A stretch of DNA of 64,000 bases from Rhodamnia argentea (GCF_020921035.1 NC_063150.1:2728001-2792000); one strand, 5' to 3'. Shown: positions 38,105-49,233, counted from the first letter of the stretch. The notes: generated by a model not told the origin, from the letters alone. Numbers and translations are program-made.

Positions 38105-39474
38105 AATTCAAACGTGATCTCCAAATTTTTAATTTATTTACTATAATATTTGAATTTTATGTCAATATACAATATACATCCTAAATTTTTAATATGTTCA
38201 ATATAGTTCATGAACTTTCAATACTTATTAAATGATCTAGAAATTCGAGGATGATATTGTATAATTGAGATAAAGTTCAGGAGAGATTATTTTGAACAAA
38301 TTAAAAATTCATGGGCCGTATTGCGTATTGAGCCAAAGTTCGGATCATTTGTTTTTTTTTTTTTTTTCCTTTATCATGATGTCTTCTTCCTAATTATGTA
38401 AACAAGAAAACACCCGTATTATTACGATTCACAATGTACTAACGTTTCATACCATCGTCTTAAAAATTGAGATTATTCTAATAAAATATACTTAACAAGC
38501 ATGCGGATAATTCCCTCTTCCTGCAATTTGTATCCAAGTTACTTTAGAACCCATAGACATTCCCATCAAATTAAGATCACGTTTCTCCCGTCGAGCAATT
38601 TCTAGGGTTCCGACCAAAAAAAAATCATAGGATAAGAAAAATGAGACTCTCGAATTCTTGGTCGGACTTCTCGAGACAAGGTTTAGACACTTCTCGACCG
38701 CATTTAATAATAATTTTTTTTTTATTTTTTCAAAAAATATATATATTTTTATAGTATACAGAAACATCTATTGGTATTTTTAACAATTCCCCCCTAAAGC
38801 TGGTTGCTGTTGGTTGAACTGCGTGAGGTGGAGTATGATTTAAATAGCGAAGGGGTAAAGCCGGAAATTCAGGTGATCCGGCTGCGTCGCCGTGAGCCGC
38901 TGAAGCAGGAACGGCGAATACGGTGCTGCGCTGGGATAGCAACATTCGGAATTCTATGGTGAAATTACTAGAATACCCCGCTTTTCCCTCCATTCGGTGC
39001 AATCCATGGTTGCGGTTTGTCATTCTTTGGTGTTGCTGGGTTACTAACTAGTGAAGTCCTAAATAGTCATCATTGTTGGATAAAATCGGTTTTGACTTCT
39101 CATCCAAGGGCCAGGAAACAAGCCATCTACGAGAATAATGTTTTGTTATCTAAGTCTAAATCAATTTTTTACATGTCTCAATTGATTCTCCTCCCCCGAA
39201 CGATCGTAATAGTGCACTTCCCCACGTCGGCTTAGTACATTCGGGAATTTACTCTAAGAATTGTCCTGACAAGACGTGAATTCGTGACCATGAGATGAGG
39301 AGCAAAGCTCTCTTACCATCTAAGTCAATACCTTTTCTCGAATCCTTATATTTGCAATTCATGTGCTCGGAGGTTGGGTGTTCGATTTTCCTTTGGCTTG
39401 CTTGTCGTCGACGTTCTTGCGATTCGACTTATTTGGTCAATAGGCTAACAAGGAAAAAAGACTTTTTTAGATGG
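38105..39474. other. Intergenic DNA with partial foldback element
   Basis: About 38105-38345 is a partial relative of foldback family A. A minus-strand open stretch at 38730-39023 matches no family. The remainder is AT-rich. Confidence 0.45.
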
Positions 39475-39610
39475 GAACGTGTTTGGTAACATTACTTTTT
39501 GGGAAATAGAAAAATGAGCTGACCTTACTAAATAGATATATGTTCTTTTTCTATTTCAAATGATAAAAGAACAGAAAAATGGAGAAAAAGTAATGTTACC
39601 AAACACGTTC
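39475..39610. mobile_element. Short MITE with 26-bp perfect inverted termini
   Basis: The left end GAACGTGTTTGGTAACATTA and the following CTTTTT are repeated exactly, inverted, at 39585-39610. The total is 136 bp with an AT-rich centre. The GTTTGGTAAC terminus resembles Tourist/Harbinger-type MITEs. No certain target duplication is visible. Confidence 0.8.
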
Positions 39611-41301
39611 TAATTCACCAAATCGACACTTACGTTTTGAGCAGGCCGAGTAGACATTGGGTGTTGCATTCTGAGTATTGTTCACGAGGACAAATCTAAA
39701 CCATCATGATGAAAGGGTAATCACAGCCAAATCCAATCATTTGATCTGATGATTTTTCCAGATTAACAAATGATCCCACTAAGTGATCATTTTGTCCTTA
39801 AGAAAATCATGTCCCTCCTAGACCGACTCCCATCGTGGTACTCTTTTTATCTTATCATGATTTTTTATTCCCATGACGTCTCCTAATTTTTATTGCTCAA
39901 CCTGAGTTATACTTGATGTTTATGTTTCTTGGGTTGTTGACCGATTTTGTCTGTACACGAACAAACACAATTAGGTAGCATTAATGTATGATACGTGCAT
40001 CCACTGTGACAGCACATGCTTTAAGGTCATGACATGTTTAGGGTTTTATCTAGTAACATGGGAAAAACAGTACTTGGAGAATATGTTTCTTGCTTTCCCA
40101 AAGTTTGCCATACCATGGAAATCGGTCAGTTGGTCGGAGATGTTCTCCGTTTTGCCCGAAGGCGATCGTGTGGGCTCTGTGTGCATTTTTGGGGACGGGG
40201 AAGTCTATACGGGAAAATATTCGGTATAATCTTGTCATTGATGCAATCGAACGATGAAATAGAAATTGATGTAGCTAGAAACTCGAATCATGTTCATGTA
40301 CACCGATAGATACAATTCTTTTGTTAGATTAAATAGTGAATTTTTCCCCAGCTTGCTTCCTTATCAGATCTTTGTACTACAAAAATATTATTTAGGGAAA
40401 AGTACAAAATTCTCTCATCCAGAGTCAGCATGAGAGGAGAGGATCCGCTGGCAAATTCAGGTGTGGCCCCTAAGAACAAGTTTCTGAAACATTGTAATTT
40501 TGATCCACGTATTTTAGGAATGCTGGATTCTGGTCATTCTACTTTGTTTCAGTTAAAGAATAGTCCACACATTAATTTTTCAATAAAAAAAGACTTGATT
40601 TCTTTCACCCCTTCTTAAATTAAATTGTTATGAGAATGTCAAATCAAAACAAACTATTAATTGTTAATCCCATAAGCTTACAAGTTTTCCAATCTAGTTG
40701 AAAGTCTTATTAAGATAAATGCCATCGTATGCAAGTTGTTGCAATTAATGTGATGTGGAGTTGCTGATGATACTGAATTAATGGTTTCTTATAAATGGGA
40801 GAATTACCAAAAAAAGTCATAAAACTATTGCAATTACGTTAATTCAATCTCAAGCTTTTTTTACCAAGTTAATCCTAAATATTTTGCATTTGTGTCAATT
40901 TAATCCATTTGCCATTAATTAATGTATTTGGCAAAAATGTCGAGGGTCGGCGATCGGGTGGAGGATGAAGAAGAAAGGGAAAAAAAAGTAAAACAATTAA
41001 ACAATCAAAAATAAATATTAAACATTACAAAAATTGCGATTTTCGGCCAAAAGTAGTTGAATGAATTGAATTGGCACATATACAAAATGTTTAGAACTGA
41101 ATTAACAAAAAAAAGCTCTTTCCCTCTTTTCTTCTTGATCCAGACACTTTGTGGAGGCATTTCACCAACCTAATCCCCTTAATTGATTGCGACAACTAAC
41201 ATGATTATTTCCTAAATGTTTGCAATTACGGGATTCTTATCTGACCACGCAAAAATTGTTCGGAAATCGAAATTAGATAAATAATTGTATGTTTGCACTC
41301 T
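39611..41301. other. Intergenic DNA, foldback element near 40800-41115
   Basis: No gene. Around 40800-41115 an AT-rich inverted-arm sequence (arms containing AAATATTTTGCATTTGTG versus CACATATACAAAATGTTTAG) surrounds a short GC-richer centre. This is a second foldback family, shared with 23200-23540 and 60170-60480. Confidence 0.5.
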
Positions 41302-41352
41302 AAGCCCAAGGCATGTTTGACCCCAAAAAAAAAAAAAAAAGCCCAAGGAATG
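41302..41352 (+). mobile_element. Micro-insertion TTTGACCCC-poly(A), locus 2
   Basis: AAGCCCAAGGCATG (41302-41315) is repeated as AAGCCCAAGGAATG (41339-41352), 13 of 14 identical. Between them lies TTTGACCCC followed by poly(A). This is the same module as at the other loci but inserted in the plus orientation and with one base change. Confidence 0.7.
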
Positions 41353-41482
41353 AAGTTCGGCCTTGAGTCATCGATTTGTATGGCCGGCAGTTTGTCGGCT
41401 CTCTCTGCATGACTCATGGACTCGATGACAACAGAACAAAACTTCTTGGAAAAAAAAAAAAACGAGAGAGGGAGGAAATAAC

Positions 41483-41865
41483 CAAAATAATTCCTGAACT
41501 CGCTCAATGTGTAATGTGATGTCTGAACTTATAGTTTGTTTAATATAGTCCTGGAACTGTAGCCCAATTCGCAACGTGATCCATAAAATTTTAATTTATT
41601 TAATGTGATATCTGGACTTTTAGTGTATGCTTAATTTAGTCACCGAGCTATAAGAAAATGCTCAATGTTGTCCCTCAATTAGAATTAATGGAAGGACAAT
41701 ATTGAATATTTTTATATAGTTCAGGGCTAAGTTGAACATGTGCTAAAAGTTTAGGAATTACATTGAACAAATTGAAAGTTTCGGGGACCACAATACATAT
41801 TGGGTTAAAATTCATGGATCAAATTGAACAAATTAAAAATTTAAGGACCATTTTTGTCATTATCC
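41483..41865. mobile_element. Foldback MITE, family A, copy 2
   Basis: About 0.38 kb of imperfect inverted arms (left words AATGTGTAATGTGATGTCTG; right words GGGACCACAATACATATTGG), related to the element at 21826-22248 with the same internal phrasing. It is non-coding. Confidence 0.65.
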
Positions 41866-42202
41866 AAAAAAAAGCATGCATGACCATAAAAAACGAAAAT
41901 ACTATTGCGTCAGATGGAGCCCTTATAGTACCCTTTTTTCTTTGTTTTTCTATTCTAGCATATAACATGCTGTATATATGTTAAGAATATATATATATAT
42001 ATGTAATATACTTATTTACCATCATTGTCAAAACAAAATCTACTTTTAGGCGTGCATCGTATGAAAACCCAACGCATTGTACTCATATTTTATGAGCATA
42101 TACTGTCACGTGTAATATTATTTGTTTATTATTCGTAAATAAGTAGGAGAGTGTTGTGTATATATCATGCAGTATATCCTACATATTGTACTCGTGTGTG
42201 TG

Positions 42203-42206
<4 letters not shown>

Positions 42207-42248
<42 letters not shown>
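42207..42248. repeat. (TA)n microsatellite
   Basis: About 20 TA units in intergenic DNA. Confidence 0.95.
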
Positions 42249-42251
<3 letters not shown>

Positions 42252-42597
42252 TTGTAGAAGAAAAAAGAAAGAAAAGGGTCGGTCAGCGATGGCCATTGAT
42301 CGATCAACGTTGACCTTTGGTCCAACTAGTGTGCCAAAGGAAGATTATTTTCTAGCCATCAGCAGTTCTTTCTTTTTTTGGGGTCAACATGAGTGGTGCT
42401 CATTGAGTTGCACGAATTTGTGGAGGACAACAATTGATTTCAGATTTGTAGCTCTTTATGGATCTTTATATATATCGAAAAGGGCTGAAAATTTAGCGAC
42501 AAATCTTAAATATCTCTCATTTTCTTCTCCACCCTATTATAATTTTTTTTAATAAATTGGCGGGATTGAGTTCATAGTCAAGATTGCATTGAAGTGC

Positions 42598-42653
42598 ACC
42601 GATATTGTGTTCTTTTTTTTTTTTTTTTTTGGTCGAAAACCGATATTGTGTTC
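42598..42653 (-). mobile_element. Micro-insertion TTTCGACC-poly(A), locus 3
   Basis: A perfect 15-bp duplication ACCGATATTGTGTTC (42598-42612 and 42639-42653) flanks an insert of only 26 bases: 18 T followed by GGTCGAAA. On the minus strand this is TTTCGACC plus poly(A). It is the clearest example of the family in this window. Confidence 0.85.
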
Positions 42654-43329
42654 CTTTGAAAGGCATTTTATCTTAGAGTTGGTATTTCAATTTAAGCCAT
42701 TTGATCGTAACGGGGAGATAACTATCTTGAAGAACGCTTCCTAGAAGTGCCTTGCCTCATAGTGTTTCTCTTTGGTTTTTTTTTTCCTGGTTTGTTTCTT
42801 TGCTTTCTTCTTTTGATTTTGGTTTCTTCTAATCTCTTCTTTTTTATTCATGATCATTTTGGATTTCTAGCCTTTATATCCACAGCATAAGATTGACCTG
42901 TTGTTCTAAAAAAATAGTTGGAATTTCATATGCAATATGTGTAATCATGATTTGAACACGCAACCCATCTTTAGCACCGTTAATTGGATAGTAGTTGTTT
43001 ATAATTATTGATCTCAATGGTGATGAGGATAGCTTGTAATAAACAGAAAATTACACAACTTGTGTATGTATTAAAAGTAATTCCTATATTAGTGGATACG
43101 TTTAGGTTTATGTACTAGGTGATATAGTAATCTTTTATTGAATATTGGATTTGATCCATTTGTTTGAAACTCTATATATTTCTTGTTTATTACATTAGTA
43201 ATCTTCAAGGCTAAACTTTTTATTTTATCATGGAAACATAATTCATTTCCTAAGTGTGCCAAATGACCTCAAATAGGGGAAATCATTACTATTTAAGGAC
43301 AACTGTTTTTTTTTTTACAATGAAGACCA

Positions 43330-44460
43330 GCTTAAATAATAAAGTCATGATAGGCATCGAATGAAATCTTATGGGAATCTAGCAGGACTATCTAAATGAA
43401 GAAGCTAGTTTCGGACAGCTATTCTTCCGTCAAATAATGATTACTTACTTAAATAGCTCGACCAACATGGAATAAATTCTTTGTCCCTAAATCCAACGAT
43501 GTATAAATTTGATGGCTAGTTCAATCGCAACATCTACCGCATGCTTAATAAAGAAACACAAGCATAGTTTAGTAGACATATATAGAACCATAAACGAGGA
43601 AGACAGTTTTCAGCAGCAACTTTTTCGGCGACACAATACATTTTAAACATATTTGCTTAAATTCTTGATCATGGATCAAAGTATCCGAGGATAAATCCAA
43701 CTCTATCTAGATGTAATCACTAATTAAGTTGTGTATCACCTACATCAATTCTAATAAAGAAACACAAGCATATTGCTATGGACACCAACCAATATTTTGA
43801 TTGGATTCTTATCTTAACTATTAAGTTAATATTTTTTAGCCTCGTTCTAAATATCTTAACACATTATCAAAAAGTTTAGTAGACGTACAGAACCATAAAT
43901 GAGGAAGATAAGCTTCCAATAGCTGTTTTTTTTTTTTTGCAACATTATCTTAGCACATTTGCATAAATCCTTGATCAGGGAACAAAATCTTAGAGGCTAA
44001 ACCCAACCGCATCCAGATATAGTGGCTAATTAAGTTCGTATCACCTACCACAATCCTAATAAAGAAATACTAGCATGTTGCTCTTTAATCTTCAAACTTG
44101 GGTCAACCAAAATTTTTACTGGCCTCTTATCTTAACTATTAAGTTTTTTTTTTTTTTTTGGGTCGAAATCTTAACTATTAAGTTAAAATTGATGAGTCTG
44201 CGGCTTAAATATCGTCACACATTATCAAAATTTAACAAACATATAGAGAGTCATAAATGAGGAAGCCAGCTTTCAACAGCTATTTTGTCGGGATATAGTA
44301 ATATACTTGGATAAACTTTGACCATGGAACGAACTCTCCGAGGCTAAACCCAACCATGTCCATTGGTAACGGCTAGTTAAGTTGCGTATCGCTGATCACA
44401 ATCCTAATAAAGAAACACAACTATGTTGCTCATTAATGTCTATATCTGGGCCACCATCCA
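43330..44460. repeat. Diverged tandem array of about 0.3-kb units
   Basis: At least four head-to-tail copies share, in the same order, a block like CATAAATGAGGAAG (43590, 43886, 44245), a block like GGCTAAACCCAACC (44000, 44340), and CCTAATAAAGAAACACAA near 43546, 43752, 44059 and 44404, then TATCTTAACTATTAAG. Spacing is about 205-345 bp because of deletions. A further separate copy lies at 45355-45620. No reading frame is conserved. I do not recognise the family. Confidence 0.75.
44129..44182 (-). mobile_element. Micro-insertion TTCGACCC-poly(A), locus 4
   Basis: ATCTTAACTATTAAG (44129-44143 and 44168-44182) flanks a 24-base insert of 16 T plus GGGTCGAA. It sits inside one unit of the tandem array. 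The neighbouring unit at about 43815 shows the empty site as an uninterrupted TATCTTAACTATTAAG, which demonstrates insertion. Confidence 0.85.
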
Positions 44461-45964
44461 TATTGATAAAAAGAGAGTTGTGTGACAGTGCCGCTAATTA
44501 CGAAGTTGCGAGGGTCCTTCCTATACCACATTTTTGAAGATGCAAAATCGACAAGTCTAGTAGCCAGTTTGCTTAGTGGTGATTCCCGGATTTACATGAG
44601 TTGTATTACCACTCAAATGATTCTTTTTAACTAGGATATATAAGTTCTTTGATTAATTAGTTTGATTGCCTTATCCAACTTACTAAAATAAATTCCCACA
44701 AATTTGACCATAGTTTTACATGCATGAATAGAGAGACGGAAAGTCAAAACACATAGTAGACATTTTCAAGCCTAAAGGAGGATGAGCATATCAAATTAAA
44801 TAGAAAATCAACATCAGTTTGGTTAGGACGAGAAAAAGTTAAAGTAACAACAGATTAGGCTTTGTTATTTTTCCCTTCAATTAGTAGAGGTTAAAAAGGG
44901 ACAAAGAACTCGTCAAGCTATACATCGAGAAGGGCTCGCGTGGAAGGACCCGCTACTTTGTTTGTTTCATTTGCAAAGTATAGTAAAAAATATTTCTATG
45001 ATACTTTTACATGTTTTTTTTTCTCAGAATATTTTTACCATCTACGTTGAATTAACGTGTTTATCCTTAATTTCTTACACCCGTAGACGGTAACTTGGTC
45101 AAGCTCCACCACTACGTATCAGTTCATTTCTATCTTAAAATGAACTTATTTGATTTAGTTGAGTCTAAATAATGTTTTTCTCATTTTTAAAATAAAATAA
45201 GTACGCATTCTTCATTGTTTTTCTTTTTGATTGTTTAAAAAGGGACGGATCACATGTTTCACCGTCATTTCTAGTAATGACCGTGGCTGTCATGATAACA
45301 CCTATTATCCTGATTTTACCTCGTCTTTTCTAATCTATGGAATTTTCGTTTTATGAGTCCATTAGACATATATAGAACTGTAATAAGGAAGCTAGTTCTT
45401 AACAACTGTTTACCCATGAAACAATTAGAACTTACTTACTTAAATAAAGCCTTGACCAACATGGGAAAGAATCTCCAAAGCTAAATCCAATCGGTTCTAA
45501 ATTTAAACAACTAGATTAATTGCGCATCGGATACCGTATCCCTAATAGAGAAACACAAACGTGTTGCTCTTTAATGTCAAATACTTGGACCGATCACCCA
45601 GATTTGGCCTTGTGTCTTATCTGATTTCATGAGTTTTTCTTTTTGTGAGTCTGAAACTCGCCTAGGTTTTCTACTTGTCCAAAAAATTAATTGTACATAT
45701 GTAGAGAGCAAACTCTCCTGAAACAAGCGAATATGATCTCAAATTATAGATTTTGTGCAGTAACTGGAAGCATGAATTGTGCTTATGACGAACGTTGGCT
45801 TTGTATAGTAGAACTATGGAGAGCTTTCAAATTTTCCATCCATGTGGCTATAGCCATAAAGAGGTCTCCAAGATCCGCAAAGATTTCACTAAGCAAACCG
45901 AAAAGAAAGAAATGAAAAAGAACAGCTTCACATTTATTATGTTTCCCAACACCCATAACCCAAT
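44461..45964. other. Intergenic DNA, one dispersed array unit
   Basis: No gene. About 45355-45620 is a further diverged copy of the 43330-44460 unit. The rest is AT-rich. Confidence 0.5.
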
Positions 45965-46615
45965 CTACAACTTCAAGGTCAAGTCCAGCGCCGCGGAGCT
46001 CGATTCGGCAATGACGACATCTTTCTTCCCATTTCCGCGCTTCATCTCCCAGGCGAGATGCCGCTCCAACTGATCGAGAAATGGCTTGGTGGGATCGCAG
46101 GGCGGGTCTTTGGGCGCGAGTTGTTGGGCTTGTGGGCGCGGTGGCGATGGCGCAGCAATCGGCTTGAATCGACGAGAATTACCTCTCTCCGCCGGACGAA
46201 CTCCTCTTCGGATGTTGGCCGACGCACAAGCGCCAATCGGGTTGATTCTGCCGGGGGAAGGGTTTCTCTCTCGCCTGGCGGTGTGCACCAAATAGCCACC
46301 GGCTTGAAGTCCTGGCCTGCTTGGGACAAGTGAAACATAATAACACGGCAGTGGGTTAGGATTCAGGACGGTCGGATCTCTAGAGTACAAGAGACGATTC
46401 GTCTCGCTCCTCATTCTCGAGGAAGCTTCAGCTAAGCCCAGGTGAACCCCGACGTGGTCTATGAGCAACCAGTTGTCCAGGAACACCTCACCACACAGCC
46501 TGCATGCAACTGGTGTGGGGGGGTTCTGGCCTTCTGCCCTTTGGGGCGGCGATTGATGAAGCCCACCCCCACTCAGGAACTCAAAATTCTGCCTATTCAA
46601 ACCATTACCAGCCAT
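45965..46615 (-). CDS. Single C2H2 zinc-finger protein with C-terminal EAR-like motif
   Basis: An intronless frame of 216 residues starting MAGNGLNRQNFEFL. One classical finger, CRLCGEVFLDNWLLIDHVGVH, has ligands C38, C41, H54 and H58 (C-x2-C-x12-H-x3-H). It lacks the QALGGH box of the commonest plant C2H2 class. The middle is basic and Pro/Arg-rich and the last seven residues are LDLTLKL, an LxLxL-type EAR repression motif like those that recruit TOPLESS corepressors. A probable transcriptional repressor is therefore inferred. A TATAAAAT on the same strand lies about 125 bases upstream of the start (46738-46745). I cannot name the gene. GC content is well above its surroundings, as expected of a real coding exon. 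Confidence 0.75.
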   Translation of the reverse strand: MAGNGLNRQNFEFLSGGGLHQSPPQRAEGQNPPTPVACRLCGEVFLDNWLLIDHVGVHLGLAEASSRMRSETNRLLYSRDPTVLNPNPLPCYYVSLVPSRPGLQAGGYLVHTARRERNPSPGRINPIGACASANIRRGVRPAERGNSRRFKPIAAPSPPRPQAQQLAPKDPPCDPTKPFLDQLERHLAWEMKRGNGKKDVVIAESSSAALDLTLKL

Positions 46616-46737
46616 TTTTTCCTTTCCCCCAAGGGGGAAAAAATCCAGCAGAAGAGAGTGTTTAGAAGAAGGATTTTAGAAGAGAGAATTTGTGGGTATG
46701 CTTCAATATGAGATGATAAATCAAGAGTGGGAGGTGC

Positions 46738-46745
46738 ATTTTATA
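46738..46745 (-). promoter_or_regulatory. Candidate TATA box of the zinc-finger gene
   Basis: TATAAAAT on the minus strand about 125 bases upstream of the start codon, followed by a purine-rich leader. Confidence 0.5.
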
Positions 46746-47869
46746 GATGCCATGGTGCATGCAAAGACATGCAAGTCATTAATAGTTGCCATTAATGGCT
46801 TATGTGTCTGGGTCTGGGGAGGATTTATTACATTCTAGGGTTTTGTTAATAAATGCAATTGAATTTTTTGTCATTTATAAGCAAAATATGTTAGAGGCAT
46901 TCGATGGAAATGTGGAAAGCATGAAGTAAGGGTCAAGAAAAGAAAAAAAGAAGATTAGATGTTTAATTGCAGAATCCACCGGCAAGGGCTAAAGTCTGGA
47001 TTGCTAGTGATGGCACATTAATGAAGGTTCATAATAAATTAGATTTTCCCATTTTAACAGAGCAAGTTCCAACCTCAATGGTTTGACTAGCAAAGCTCCA
47101 ACCATGTTTTCTTTAATTTGTGATTAGACTTAAAGGAGAAATAAAAAAAGGAAAAATGATTTCCTGACATTATTATCGGGAACTGTACAATCTCAACCGT
47201 AGATTCACACACCATAATCGCGTATTTTACATAAAGCACTCGTTGATTGGGAAATCGTGTGGTCATAAATAATTGACAATCTTGTCGGTCTGTCGAGCTA
47301 TCGGGCTAGCAGTACTCAAACAAAAATTATGCAAATGACGAAAGTTACCGGTCTATATCATTACGTCTTTTCTAACCTATTTGGTAACATATCAACAATA
47401 GAAGTGGAAGCAACTTCCCATTTAGATTCATTTTTTGCATCCATATGAATGGAGCATGTGTGCTTTATCCTTTATAGAAGACACAAAAACTTGCTTGTTT
47501 CTCATTTTAGCGTTCACATAAATGGTTCACCCTTTGTGCCTCTATAGTAATTCGTTTTATCTTCATGCTCCACTCAAAAGACCATTAATCTAATCAATGA
47601 AGAGAGAGCATTAATTGTTTCTTGCCACTTTTACTAACCAAAGAAAGAAGTTAAATCTCACGGGTTTGTTGGGTTGATTTGTTACCATATACGACACGTA
47701 CGAAACTTGACCCAACCCGTATTTTGGATATCGCGTTGTTTATTGAACTCTGTCTCGTTTCGCCCGGGAGTTGGGCGACGTCGTTTTTAGGAAGGCCGGT
47801 CACGTCTACTCGTGCTAAGTCGTTTAGGCCCTTTTTTAAGAAATGCGAACTTGTTTCAAGTTTTCTAGA
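46746..47869. other. Intergenic DNA, dispersed repeat near 47170-47350
   Basis: No gene. Around 47210-47340 the sequence (GCATAAAGCACT-like, AATCGTGTGGTCATAAATAA, GCTAGCAGTACTC) is related to 54030-54140. Confidence 0.45.
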
Positions 47870-49083
47870 ATAAGAACATTAGAAGTGTCAAAAGTCTTGT
47901 ACCACGCTCACTTTAGTGCTAAAAATTTTCGCTGACTCATTTAAGTATCAAATCGGAGAAAAAACGTTCACTTAAATGCCTTTGGCGTGAAATTCCGATA
48001 AAAAAAAATTGTTACTTTTACAATTAAATATTTTATCTGATGTGGCAGTTTTTTATTTAAAAAAAATAGTCCAAGTGGACAGATAAAACGATGTCGCACA
48101 ATCCAACGTGGCTGGTTGTGTACAGCTCGGATTCTCTCTTTTCTACCTTCTTCGTCTTCTCCCATGGAGCCACCATCCACCACGCCGAGCACCGCATTGC
48201 CGTTCTCAACTGTGTCCATAGGTCTGATTTGTCAAGCTCTCTTTTCCCCGTTCTTTGACCAAAAGCTTCGAAGAGCTGGAATTGCGGTTGCATGTCATTA
48301 ATAGATTTCGATTCCCATTCCGATTTCGGTTGCCACTAACATTACTCATCATTGTTCCTTGTCGTTCGTTGCAGTTCACCGTAAGCCGTCTTTGCTGGCT
48401 TCATCTCCGGACGAGCATTAAGAGTGCTCTGTTTCACTTTGTTCTACCCCCGAAAATCCCGCTGGAAATTGCTCGCTACATGCTCGATGGGATGCCTAAA
48501 CCGAACTCATGCAGATTCGTCTCCGCCTCCCATCAATCTCGAAGACAAAACCAAACCCTAGAGAGGACATCCTCAAGCAAGAACTACTCAAGGAGCGTCA
48601 AAAACCCTCGCCAAAGAAACCAGCGGCCGGTGCATCTTCAAGCGCTCCGAGATCGAGCAGACACAAATCCAGAAGCTTCGCGAGCAAGAGAAAGTGTGAG
48701 CTCAAGGCCAAATCCCACTCATCCTCTGCAACCGCCTCTAAGCTCAATCCCTCTTCCTCCATATGCATTTGGGGCAAATCGAATAGGGCTTCGATTTGGG
48801 GTTTGGTCGATTTTAGGGTTATCAATATGGGGAATTCCTTGTAAGTTTCGATTTAGGGTTTATATTTTGGGGCAAAACGCGTAGAATATGTCGTGTTGGG
48901 CAACATATGTTGATTGAGCACGATGGCGAGCCACATCAAATAAAGAAATTAATAGACAACGGCCATGTCAGATTTCTAGTACTTAAGTAATTATTTTTTT
49001 AAGTGAAACTTAAGTGACCCAAAATAAATTTTGGCACTAAAGTGAACGCCGTACAAAAATTTTGGCACTTCTAACGTCCTTAT
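47870..49083. mobile_element. Pack-MULE candidate with captured host sequence
   Basis: The left end ATAAGAACATTAGAAGTGTC and the reverse complement of the right end (ATAAGGACGTTAGAAGTGCC) match. Similarity continues inward for at least 60 bases (GCTCACTTTAGTGCTAAAA versus GTTCACTTTAGTGCCAAAA) and more weakly to a shared TGATGTGGC word about 180 bases in. The termini resemble those of the 9-bp-TSD MITE at 1726-2105, which is why I call it Mutator-type. The GC-richer core (about 48110-48880) is unlike the arms and contains a host gene fragment. A second copy of the right terminus ends at 49233, so the right side is rearranged; no target duplication was found. Confidence 0.65.
48520..48710 (+). 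pseudogene. Captured PRP18-like fragment inside Pack-MULE
   Basis: One frame reads EDILKQELLKERQK and the next frame continues TLAKETSGRCIFKRSEIEQT then QIQKLREQEKV before a stop. Together they follow the N-terminal order of plant pre-mRNA-splicing factor 18: a leucine/lysine helix, then the F-K-R-S-E-I-E block and the QKLREQE helix of the PRP4/PRP18 motif. A frameshift separates the two parts, so it cannot encode the splicing factor region. Identity is from memory of the family and moderately sure. Sequence left of it (48120-48500) may be part of the same capture or another. Confidence 0.55.
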
Positions 49084-49233
49084 CCATGCACATAATATTT
49101 TTTGCCAAAATTTCTAGTCGAAAGCACTTAAGTGATCGTTTCTTCTTCAATTTGGTACTTAAGTAGGTCGATAAAAACTTTTGACACTGAAAAAAGTGCC
49201 CCATGAAATTTTTGCCATTTCTAGTGTCCTTAT

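Larger units (their letters stand above)
41866..43329. other. Intergenic DNA with AT microsatellites
   Basis: No gene. It contains (AT)n at about 41984-42003, the long (TA)n at 42207-42248 and the micro-insertion at 42598-42653. A 133-codon open stretch through the microsatellite is an artefact of repeat composition. Confidence 0.5.

Noticed and set aside
38730-39023. 97-codon minus-strand frame with reasonable composition
   Set aside because: No recognisable motif, no promoter or partner exons. It could be a fragment but nothing supports a gene.
42151-42552. 133-codon plus-strand frame
   Set aside because: Runs through the TA microsatellite as an Ile/Tyr repeat; compositional artefact.
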